A stretch of 40,206 bases of DNA from Parabacteroides sp. Marseille-P3160 (GTDB lineage: Bacteria > Bacteroidota > Bacteroidia > Bacteroidales > Tannerellaceae), in contig NZ_LT799418.1 in the NCBI RefSeq assembly GCF_900162725.1, positions 3,029,134 to 3,069,339 on the forward strand. The letters are read 5' to 3'. Every line of letters starts with the position of its first letter. Position 1 is the stretch's first letter. Positions 15,302 through 23,187 of the stretch are shown one piece after another. The position numbers and the translations under genes were made by a program. The notes under the pieces are model-generated. The model ran no database searches, was not told the DNA's origin, and saw only the letters and a list, made by a program, of their open reading frames with translations.

Positions 15302-17032
15302 ATGAGAAAGTATAATTACGAAAAGTTCCCTGCAAAAGATGTTGATGGCTATGTAGAGAAAGGATGGGATAATATTATAAAAAAATTGAGAAATATTACA
15401 ACAAATAATTCTATTTTAGCTATAGATATGTATGTTGGAGTTAATGAAGATGAGGTCAAAAGCGAAATTAAAAAATTAAATCCTTCCATTCTTATTAATA
15501 CAAGAGATTTGTTCAAATCGGAATCTGATCTGACAAAAATGACATTCCGATTTATGACTGATGACCCTCTTTTTGGATATATGACAAATCTCACAATGGC
15601 TGATTATTTTGATTACTCAAAACTTGAGGAAGCAAAAAGAAATATTCAGAATTGTGAGGGGATAGTCATCGTTATTGGTAATGGGGCATCAATGGTTGTT
15701 CCTCAAAATGCCTGTATTATATATGCCGATATGACCCGTTGGGAGATACAATTGCGTTTTCATAAAAATAAAATAAAAGCGCTTGGAGTAGACGATAGAG
15801 GTGAAGCATTTTCGATAAAGTACAAGCGTGGATATTTTAACGATTGGCCGATTTGTGATGCCTATAAAGAGACTCTTTTTCATAGAATATCTTTCTGGCT
15901 GGACACGCATATTCCAGATGAGCCCAAAATGATAGACAAAGCTACTTTCTTTAACGGAATAGAGACGACGATCAAACAGCCATTCAGGGTTGTTCCTTTT
16001 TTTGCGCCTGCACCATGGGGAGGACAATGGATGAAGGATGTTTGTGATTTGAACCGGGATGAAGTAAATTATGGTTGGTGTTTCGATTGTGTTCCCGAAG
16101 AAAATAGCTTATTATTTAATATAAATGGAACATTATTTGAAATTCCGTCCATTAATTTAGTACTGCTAAAAAGCAGGGAACTGTTAGGAGAACCTGTAGA
16201 GTCTCGTTTTGGGAAAGAATTTCCTATTCGATTCGATATGCTGGATACTGTACAGGGTGGTTGCTTAAGTTTTCAAGTACATCCTACAACACAATTTATA
16301 AGAAAAAATTTCGGAATGCAGTATACGCAAGATGAAAGCTACTACATGATCGATGCTTATGAAAATGCTAGTGTATTCTTAGGTTTAAAAAACAGCATTA
16401 ATAAAGAGGAAATGATAAGTGATTTACGGAAATCAGGAAAAGGTGAAATCCGTTTTGATGCAGAAAAATATGTGAATAGATTACCTGTAAAGAAACATGA
16501 TCACTTCTTGATACCCGGAGGTACCGTCCATTGTTCTGGAAGTCAATGCTTGGTGTTAGAGATAAGTTCTACACCTAATTTATTTACATTTAAAATGTGG
16601 GATTGGGAACGTTTAGGTCTTGACGGCAAACCTCGTCCATTAAACATAGAAAGAGGCCTTCAAGTTATACAATGGGAAAGAGATACAGATTATACGATGA
16701 AAAATCTTGTGAATGTTTGTACCTTCTTAGGTGAAGGTGACGGATGGATCGAAGAAAAAACCGGACTGCATCCGAATGAATTTATCGAAACAAGAAGACA
16801 TAAATTTACGAAAAAGGTAACACATCATACGAATAATAGTGTGAACGTCCTCAATTTAGTAGAAGGAGAAGAAATCATAGTAGAAAGTCCCAACAATTAT
16901 TTCGAACCTTTTATTGTGCATTATGCTGAAACATTCATTATCCCTGCTTCTTTAGATAATTATACCATAACACCGTATGGTAAATCGAAAGATAAGGAAT
17001 GTATTACAATAAAAGCCTATGTGCGATTCTGA
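15302..17032 (+). CDS. Class I phosphomannose isomerase with extra N-terminal domain
   Basis: Interconverts mannose-6-phosphate and fructose-6-phosphate. The isomerase part begins near residue 235 (VVPFFAPAPWGGQWM). Its zinc ligands are visible: Q325 and H327 in FQVHPTT, E345 in DESYYMID, and H410 in IPGGTVHCSG. The first ~230 residues are not part of a normal isomerase. They have a Rossmann-like run (NSILAIDMYVG, ILINTRDLF, GIVIVIGNGAS, CIIYADMTRWE) without a Walker A, so they may be a degenerate kinase-like or regulatory domain. At 576 residues it is far longer than the ~300-residue stand-alone enzyme. It is the first gene of the operon with the MFS transporter and ROK kinase, and the operator lies in its leader. 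Confidence 0.88.
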   Translation: MRKYNYEKFPAKDVDGYVEKGWDNIIKKLRNITTNNSILAIDMYVGVNEDEVKSEIKKLNPSILINTRDLFKSESDLTKMTFRFMTDDPLFGYMTNLTMADYFDYSKLEEAKRNIQNCEGIVIVIGNGASMVVPQNACIIYADMTRWEIQLRFHKNKIKALGVDDRGEAFSIKYKRGYFNDWPICDAYKETLFHRISFWLDTHIPDEPKMIDKATFFNGIETTIKQPFRVVPFFAPAPWGGQWMKDVCDLNRDEVNYGWCFDCVPEENSLLFNINGTLFEIPSINLVLLKSRELLGEPVESRFGKEFPIRFDMLDTVQGGCLSFQVHPTTQFIRKNFGMQYTQDESYYMIDAYENASVFLGLKNSINKEEMISDLRKSGKGEIRFDAEKYVNRLPVKKHDHFLIPGGTVHCSGSQCLVLEISSTPNLFTFKMWDWERLGLDGKPRPLNIERGLQVIQWERDTDYTMKNLVNVCTFLGEGDGWIEEKTGLHPNEFIETRRHKFTKKVTHHTNNSVNVLNLVEGEEIIVESPNNYFEPFIVHYAETFIIPASLDNYTITPYGKSKDKECITIKAYVRF

Positions 17033-17048
17033 ATTTCAAATAAATATA

Positions 17049-17102
17049 TGCAATGTGTACAGTATTGTAATATAATAAGATAATAATATCTGCCACATTG
17101 CA
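17049..17102. repeat. Inverted repeat between isomerase and transporter genes
   Basis: A perfect 9-bp inverted repeat, TGCAATGTG (17049-17057) and CACATTGCA (17094-17102), encloses an AT-rich loop; CAG at 17061 and CTG at 17090 can extend the stem. It fills most of the 90-bp gap and has no T-run. An mRNA-processing or differential-stability element, or a regulator site, is more likely than a terminator. Confidence 0.5.
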
Positions 17103-17122
17103 ATAGCTATTAATAAATACGC

Positions 17123-18292
17123 ATGAAAACAAACAACCTTAAAATGATTATCCCTTCGATGTTATGCTTCTTTGTCATGGGGATAGTAGATTTAGTTGGT
17201 GTTTCCACTAACTTTTTGAGAAATGATTTCCAGCTTAATGATTTTACAGCAACCATTCTGCCGATGATGGTTTTTTTATGGTTTGCGGTATTTTCCATAC
17301 CTACATGTATACTTATGGGGCATATAGGTAGGAAAAAAACAGTGCTACTATCCATCATTATTACTTTAACAGCTTTGGCATTACCTTTTATATCATACAA
17401 TTTTTATATTGTTGTAGTTTCTTTTGCTCTACTAGGGATCGGTAATACGATTTTACAAGTCTCCCTGAATCCATTAGTCGCGAGTATTGTTAAAGGAGAT
17501 AAATTAGCCAGTACGTTAACTTTTGGGCAATTTATAAAAGCTATAGCATCTTTTCTAGGTCCGATTCTTGCAAGTATGGCTGCAAAACAATTTGCTGATT
17601 GGATGCTGGTATTCATTGTATATGCCATTGTCTCTGCTTTGTCTTTTGTTTGGCTTTATTTTACTGATATTGGAAATAGTAATACGGAAAAAATAGCTGA
17701 ACCAACAACATATATCAAGACACTAAGTATATTGAAGGACAATGTCATATTACAATTATTTTTAGGAATCGTATTAATTGTGGGTATTGATGTTTGTATG
17801 AATACCAATACACCTCAATTGCTGATTCAAAAACTAGGCTTGGAAACAGAAACGGCAAGCTTAGGTTCCAGCCTATATTTTGGTACCCGGACACTCGGTG
17901 CATTTGTCGGTGCTATGATTCTTGTAAGAATGAAGCCTTCCAACTTCTTATGCTTAAATATGCTCGTTGCAATTGTCGCATTTTTGATGCTTATGTTTGC
18001 AAACAATGGTTGGATGCTTTATGTCGGCGTGGCGTTTGTCGGGTTTACTTGTGCCAATGTTTTTTCAATCATTTTTTCAATGGCCTTGCAATATAAACCC
18101 AACGAGAACAATGAAATATCATCTTTGATGATTATGGGTATAGCCGGTGGAGCAATAGTGACGCCTGTCGTAGGTTTAGCTGCCAAAGAATTTGGAATTG
18201 CCATTAGTTTTGGTATTTTATTATTATCAGTAATTTATATTTTATTTTTATCTGTAAAATTCCCCAAAAAACATCAAGATGTATCAAAATGA
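17123..18292 (+). CDS. MFS sugar transporter
   Basis: A 389-residue major facilitator protein with about twelve hydrophobic segments. A signature-like MGHIGRKKTVLL sits in the loop between helices 2 and 3. The start MKTNNLKMIIPSMLCFFVMG is typical of FucP-like sugar/proton symporters of Bacteroidota. It is most likely the inner-membrane carrier for mannose released by the GH92 enzyme, judged from context rather than from a substrate-binding motif. It lies in the same operon as the isomerase, and its last 14 bp overlap the start of the ROK kinase gene, so the two are translationally coupled. Base composition is AT-rich like the rest of the island. Confidence 0.87.
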   Translation: MKTNNLKMIIPSMLCFFVMGIVDLVGVSTNFLRNDFQLNDFTATILPMMVFLWFAVFSIPTCILMGHIGRKKTVLLSIIITLTALALPFISYNFYIVVVSFALLGIGNTILQVSLNPLVASIVKGDKLASTLTFGQFIKAIASFLGPILASMAAKQFADWMLVFIVYAIVSALSFVWLYFTDIGNSNTEKIAEPTTYIKTLSILKDNVILQLFLGIVLIVGIDVCMNTNTPQLLIQKLGLETETASLGSSLYFGTRTLGAFVGAMILVRMKPSNFLCLNMLVAIVAFLMLMFANNGWMLYVGVAFVGFTCANVFSIIFSMALQYKPNENNEISSLMIMGIAGGAIVTPVVGLAAKEFGIAISFGILLLSVIYILFLSVKFPKKHQDVSK

Positions 18293-19382
18293 CCAACGAA
18301 TAGTTTTAACATTAGACGCCGGAGGAACAAATTTTGTTTTCTCGGCTATCCAGGCTAATGAAGAGATTGTAAAACCATTTGGCTTACCTGCCTATACCGA
18401 TGATATAGAAAAGTGTTTAGATACTTTGGTTGAAGGATTTACTCGTCTTAAAATGCTGTTAAGGGAGGATGGTTATGGTAAGCCTGTAGCTATCAGCTTC
18501 GCGTTCCCGGGTCCTGCTGACTATGAGAATGGGATAATTGGTGATTTGCCGAATTTCCCGGCATTTAGGGATGGAATACCTCTAGGCCCTTTTTTACAAA
18601 AGGAATTTGGGATTCCGGTATATATAAATAATGATGGTAATTTATTTGCCTATGGCGAAGCAATAGCTGGAGCCCTACCTCAACTGAATGCTAAATTGGA
18701 AGCTATAGGTAGTAGTAGAAGATATAAAAATCTTATAGGTATAACTTTCGGAACAGGGTTTGGTTCAGGCATTGTTATAAATCAATGTTTGTTAACGGGT
18801 GACAATGGTTGTGGAGGAGATGTTTGGGCATTTAGAAATAAATTGCATCCGGGCAAAATTGCAGAAGAAAGCGTCAGTAAAAGAGCCATTCTACGAGTAT
18901 ATAATGATTTAACTAATACAAACGAGATTGGATTAACTCCGGAGGATATTTATGAGATAGCCGAAGGAAAAAAGGAAGGTGATAGGCAAGCTGCAGAAAA
19001 AAGTTTTTCTCAGTTTGGTGAAGTTGCTGGTGATGTTATTGCGCATTTACAAGCATTTACTGATGGAATTATAGTGTTGGGCGGAGGCATAATAGGTGCG
19101 GAAAAATATATTTTGCCTGCTTTGAAAAAAGAATTGGAGGATAAACTTTATACCTTTTCCAACTTATCATTTGACCGGCTTCAAATGAAAGTTTATGACT
19201 TGACCAAAGAGAATAATATGAATGATTTTTTCATTGAAAGAAGTATCATGGTAAAAGTTCCACGCTGCAATGAAATTGTCTGCTATAATTCTGTTAAACG
19301 ATCAGCGATACTAATTTCTGCATTGGGAACGAATAAGGCTATTTCACTTGGAGCTTACGCATATGCCCTATCCAAGTTATAA
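18279..19382 (+). CDS. ROK-family sugar kinase (probable mannokinase/glucokinase)
   Basis: A 367-residue ROK protein without an N-terminal HTH, so an enzyme rather than a ROK repressor. The phosphate-binding motif is TLDAGGTNFVFSAI. The acidic catalytic region is PVYINNDGNLFAYGEAI (with Asp as likely base), and a glycine-rich ITFGTGFGSGIV precedes it to the adenosine motif around LGGGIIGAEKYI. The zinc-binding CXCGXXGC cluster usual in ROK kinases is absent; the region reads GDVWAFRNKLHPGKIAEES instead. The context predicts mannose to mannose-6-phosphate, feeding the isomerase two genes upstream. The start overlaps the transporter gene by 14 bp. Glucose or another hexose is possible. Confidence 0.87.
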   Translation: MYQNDQRIVLTLDAGGTNFVFSAIQANEEIVKPFGLPAYTDDIEKCLDTLVEGFTRLKMLLREDGYGKPVAISFAFPGPADYENGIIGDLPNFPAFRDGIPLGPFLQKEFGIPVYINNDGNLFAYGEAIAGALPQLNAKLEAIGSSRRYKNLIGITFGTGFGSGIVINQCLLTGDNGCGGDVWAFRNKLHPGKIAEESVSKRAILRVYNDLTNTNEIGLTPEDIYEIAEGKKEGDRQAAEKSFSQFGEVAGDVIAHLQAFTDGIIVLGGGIIGAEKYILPALKKELEDKLYTFSNLSFDRLQMKVYDLTKENNMNDFFIERSIMVKVPRCNEIVCYNSVKRSAILISALGTNKAISLGAYAYALSKL

Positions 19383-19424
19383 TTAAGATTTAATTCTACT
19401 CTCGAAAATTTATTCTTATCAGCC

Positions 19425-19460
19425 GGCTATTTCAGGTTATGTGAAATACCTGAAACAGCC
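19425..19460. terminator. Hairpin between convergent ROK kinase and GH92 genes
   Basis: GGCTATTTCAGGT (19425-19437) pairs with ACCTGAAACAGCC (19448-19460), with one mismatch and a 10-nt loop. It is the only strong structure in the 96-bp convergent gap. No long T-run follows on either strand, so it may end or protect both transcripts. Confidence 0.55.
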
Positions 19461-19478
19461 TTCATTAACCATTATAAA

Positions 19479-22400
19479 TCAATTACCTAAACTAATATCG
19501 TTGAGATTAATGCCCCAATTCATGTTTGGTTTATCCCCCATTTCCAGAATGAGATTTCCTCCTTTTAATAGTTCGGATGCAGGAAAATAAAATGAATTAA
19601 GCTCTTTGCCGTTAAGTGTTGCTTTTTGTATATACATATTTCGTTTAGAAGCTCCCTTTGCCTCAATAACAAACTGTTTTCCTCTATTATATCTTTCTCC
19701 CAAGTCAATTTCTATTTTTTCAAAAAGTGGACTTGCAACTTCATATACAGGATTTACTTTTGTACCTCCATCAATCTGGAAAAGTCCGATAGACGCCATG
19801 ACAGCCCATGCGCTCATTTGGCCTTGATCCTCGTCACCCAAATATGCATTGGAAACGCCATATCCATAGTAGTGCTCTAATATCGACCGGGTCCACTTTT
19901 GAGTAAGCCATGGTTTCCCTGCCCAATTGAATAGAAAAGCGAAGTGCATTGATTGTTGGTTTCCTTGTACAATAGGATGATCCCAATATTGGTCATTGGG
20001 TGCGTTATAACGCCATGCTTCATCTTGATTGAACCCCCACTCCAAACGACTCAGAAAACGCTCCTTACCAATAATACTGACCAATGCCGGTACATCTTGA
20101 GGAACAAAAAATGTCAACTGCCATGCATTGCCTTCCACATAATGATGGTTAGCCCCACTACGAAACGGATCAAAATTTTCCATCCATTTTCCATTACTGT
20201 CTTTCAAATGGCAATATCCTTCTTTACTAATTACATTCTTCCACCAATATCCGCGTTCATTAAACTTTTCATAATCATCATTTTTGCCCATTGCTTTAGC
20301 TAATTGGCCCACAGTCCAGTCATCATATGAATATTCCATTGTGTTGGAAAAACGTCCTAAATCAGAAGGTACATACTTGTATTTCATGTAATGTACCAAA
20401 TCGCGGTTTCCTGCAAAACCATTGAATACTTTCTGAGCAGGAGTAGTTTGCATTTTCTTAATAGCTTCCAAAGCCTTATCAGCATCAAAATCGCGAATCC
20501 CCATCTGATAAGCTCCAACAATGAGCGGTATTTCATGTTCTGCAACCATTACCGGAATATAATTTAATCCGGCAGGACCTTTTGCTAACCAACCATATGC
20601 GTCGTACATAGCCAATTGAGATCTTACCCATTTACTGCTCCATTCAGGCGTAACCAGATTCCAAAACTGATTTAAATTCCAGAAGGTATTCCAGAAAGCG
20701 TCACAACCTATCATTACATCATTGTCAGGATCGGATACCCGATGTACTTTGAGGTCGGTGCCAACCCACTCTCCATTAACATCACTCCAAATGTTACGAC
20801 TACAAACTGCGCGATACATATTGTTATAGAATCTCACTTTTTCCAAACGATTAGTAGTAGTAATAGCGACCCTATTAAATATATCATTCCAAACATCAAC
20901 CTGGTTTTGTCGAACACGATCAAAACTCCATTCAAATTTGTCGGCCAGTTCCGTTCTAAGATTTAAATCGGCATTTGATCTGCTTACCAATGATATTCCT
21001 GATCGTACTTGTACTACCGGACTTTTTTTCGGGTCAAATTCCACAAATACACCCGCATCTTTACACGCTCCTGTTATCAGATCCTGCACATTATGCTTTA
21101 CTTCTTTGTCAATCCATCTTCCCATATTCACTATGGGTTGATCAAATTCCATCACAAAATGAATGGTATAGTCCTGATCAGCATCATTACTCCAGACATT
21201 TCCGGAGAATTGATGAACTGATCCTTCAATACGGTAATCATTAATCTTAAGCAGTTCAATGTCTTTCAGTTGGAATCCATATTCCGTCGGTGGATGTAAA
21301 TCAATCATTATGCGGGCTGCTTCTTTGTTTTCAGGAAAGGTGAAACGTTCGAAACCGCAACGGGTTGTTGCTGTCACTTCCGCCTTGATGCCATAATCAA
21401 GTAAATCTACGGCATAATAGCCGATGTTAGCGGTCTCGGTACGTTTGTTAATGCGGGAGCGATAACCGGAATCCGGCTCCTGCTCGTCTCCAACATTCGT
21501 CTTCAGCTCTCCATTTGTAGGCATAACACCTAATCCACCCATAGTCCACTCATGGATATGGCTAAAACAACCGATGCTCTCGAAAGAAGGCTGGTAGCCT
21601 GCCTGCCACCCTGAGTTTTGATTGTCGGGACTCATTTTTACCATACTGAAAGGCATCCATGGGCCGGGAGCAATCATCCAGCGGGAATGTGCAGTTCCAA
21701 TACGAGTATCAACATAGTCTGCATAGGTTTGTGTTTTTTGCGGAGATCTCATTATTTTCCCTTTATCAATCTCGACCCCATCTCTCAAAATACGATAAGA
21801 ACTTTCCTGGTAATCCATAACTTGAGGCATTGGAATTTCCAATTGGTACATTCCATCCTCTATTGTTTCACTAAATATTTTTTGTTGATCAAGCTCAACG
21901 CTGATTGCCGAATTTTTAACAAACGATTGAGCATCGATAATCATTGGTTGTACCTTTTTATTGTTCATCTTCAGCTCATAAGAAGCCGGGTAAACATCAT
22001 GGATAAAAAAACCATTCTCTTTGGCGACTTTTGTACCCTTAGGCCCTTCTAAATGTATTTCATCAAACATAATCCAAGACCCTTCCAATACTGTGATTGT
22101 AATTTGATTTCCTTTTTTCAAAGTTTTTACATCAATAGGAATTTCAATCGCATATTTGGTCGCATTTCTCAAATCCCCACTAATAGACAACGTATCCACT
22201 ATTGGCTCTTGGCTATTCGCTTTAGGTTGAATCGCCAGACTCTCTTTACTCCCCAATTGAACTTTTTCATCCTGAGTATTGATGCTGACTTTCACCAGCG
22301 GTAAAAATATTTTGGCATAATCAAGTAGATTTATTACCAATTTCCAATCTCCCTTCGAAGGTACTTCATTAAGTCCAAAGAGGATATTCACCTGGTGGGT

Positions 22401-22691
22401 ACGCCATCCGGATGTAGGCCAGGTGCCACCCCATGTATCTGTAGGTCCGGGCAGGATATATGGAAAATCTTTTTTTTCATTAGAATATCCTACTAAATAG
22501 AACTTGTCTTCATATCCGAAATCATTGGCTAAAAATAGCCTGAAGCCATTTGGCCCCAATGCCAAATCTGCAGAGGAGCTATCCAAAACCCCTATCGACC
22601 AGACTTTATCAGTTATTTCTCTCTGTTTAGCAAAGGACACTACCACAACCATTGAAGCCAAAACAATAATAAGTAAGATTTTATTTTTCAT
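19479..22691 (-). CDS. GH92 alpha-mannosidase with N-terminal lyase-type beta-sandwich
   Basis: An exported 1070-residue exo-alpha-mannosidase (calcium-dependent in this family). The signal peptide is residues 1 to about 21 (KNKILLIIVLASMVVVVSFA). Residues ~25-215 (KVWSIGVLDSS, YLVGYSNEKKDFPYILPGP, GSWIMFDEIHLEGP) resemble the carbohydrate-binding-like C-terminal domain of PL4 rhamnogalacturonan lyases, unusual in front of GH92. The GH92 part starts near YVDTRIGTAHSRWMIAPGPW and shows SGWQAGYQPSFESIGCFSHIHEWT, CDAFWNTFWNLNQFW, EGNAWQLTFFVPQDVPALV, GNQQSMHFAFLFNWAGKPW and the catalytic-base motif LGDEDQGQMSAW (D953-D955). It faces SusC divergently and has its own operator copy. It probably works in the periplasm or at the outer membrane. 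Confidence 0.93.
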   Translation of the reverse strand: MKNKILLIIVLASMVVVVSFAKQREITDKVWSIGVLDSSSADLALGPNGFRLFLANDFGYEDKFYLVGYSNEKKDFPYILPGPTDTWGGTWPTSGWRTHQVNILFGLNEVPSKGDWKLVINLLDYAKIFLPLVKVSINTQDEKVQLGSKESLAIQPKANSQEPIVDTLSISGDLRNATKYAIEIPIDVKTLKKGNQITITVLEGSWIMFDEIHLEGPKGTKVAKENGFFIHDVYPASYELKMNNKKVQPMIIDAQSFVKNSAISVELDQQKIFSETIEDGMYQLEIPMPQVMDYQESSYRILRDGVEIDKGKIMRSPQKTQTYADYVDTRIGTAHSRWMIAPGPWMPFSMVKMSPDNQNSGWQAGYQPSFESIGCFSHIHEWTMGGLGVMPTNGELKTNVGDEQEPDSGYRSRINKRTETANIGYYAVDLLDYGIKAEVTATTRCGFERFTFPENKEAARIMIDLHPPTEYGFQLKDIELLKINDYRIEGSVHQFSGNVWSNDADQDYTIHFVMEFDQPIVNMGRWIDKEVKHNVQDLITGACKDAGVFVEFDPKKSPVVQVRSGISLVSRSNADLNLRTELADKFEWSFDRVRQNQVDVWNDIFNRVAITTTNRLEKVRFYNNMYRAVCSRNIWSDVNGEWVGTDLKVHRVSDPDNDVMIGCDAFWNTFWNLNQFWNLVTPEWSSKWVRSQLAMYDAYGWLAKGPAGLNYIPVMVAEHEIPLIVGAYQMGIRDFDADKALEAIKKMQTTPAQKVFNGFAGNRDLVHYMKYKYVPSDLGRFSNTMEYSYDDWTVGQLAKAMGKNDDYEKFNERGYWWKNVISKEGYCHLKDSNGKWMENFDPFRSGANHHYVEGNAWQLTFFVPQDVPALVSIIGKERFLSRLEWGFNQDEAWRYNAPNDQYWDHPIVQGNQQSMHFAFLFNWAGKPWLTQKWTRSILEHYYGYGVSNAYLGDEDQGQMSAWAVMASIGLFQIDGGTKVNPVYEVASPLFEKIEIDLGERYNRGKQFVIEAKGASKRNMYIQKATLNGKELNSFYFPASELLKGGNLILEMGDKPNMNWGINLNDISLGN

Positions 22692-22754
22692 TATCCGGTT
22701 TATTTATATGGATTATTCTTATTGAAGTCTAATATATATCGATCCCTCTTTTAT

Positions 22755-22785
22755 ATGTTCATACATTGATTTAGATGCAAAGTAA
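22755..22785 (-). promoter_or_regulatory. Promoter and GntR operator of the GH92 gene
   Basis: On the minus strand TTACTTTG (22778-22785) is a one-mismatch -7 element. Eleven bp downstream in the direction of transcription lies the operator copy ATGTTCATACAT (22755-22766). The leader to the GH92 start is about 80 bases. Confidence 0.55.
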
Positions 22786-22859
22786 ATTAGTTTTTTTCTA
22801 ATATTCAAAATATTACAATATTTTTTTTGAAATCATTTTGTTGTTTAAATTATTATTTA

Positions 22860-22889
22860 TTCTTTTGTGATCTGAATATGTATGAACAT
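22860..22889 (+). promoter_or_regulatory. Promoter and GntR operator of the SusCD operon
   Basis: TTCTTTTG (22860-22867) is a one-mismatch -7 element. Ten bp downstream is the operator copy in reverse orientation, ATGTATGAACAT (22878-22889). The arrangement matches the other two operator copies. The leader to SusC is then about 315 bases and unusually long. Confidence 0.55.
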
Positions 22890-22963
22890 TTGACAATTGT
22901 AGGGATTAATAAATTCTATGCTATTATAAATTAATATAGAGAGGTTATAAATCTTTAGACACG

Positions 22964-23156
22964 ATGAGAAACACTTTTTCAGCTTATTGTCAAAAAGAGT
23001 TCATATTCATAAAATTGTTGTCAACTCAACAATAGACTATAGACATTATTAATTAAAAATTTAACTATATGAAAAAAAACTCAATGAATTATTTAAAAGA
23101 GAGCAATGAAAAGAAAGTTCCAGCAAGCAATCATTTTGGGCAATAGCTAATCAAAT
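22964..23156 (+). other. SusC leader with two short unassigned ORFs
   Basis: Between the operator and SusC lie two short open frames. One is 23 codons from 22964 (MRNTFSAYCQ...). The other is about 25 codons from the ATG near 23069 (MKKNSMNYLKESN...) and ends shortly before SusC. They may be leader peptides, part of a regulated 5' leader, or chance in AT-rich DNA. I see no riboswitch or antisense promoter I could support in this ~300-bp stretch. Confidence 0.2.
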
Positions 23157-23187
23157 TACTAATAACTAAATTAGAAATATATCTATT

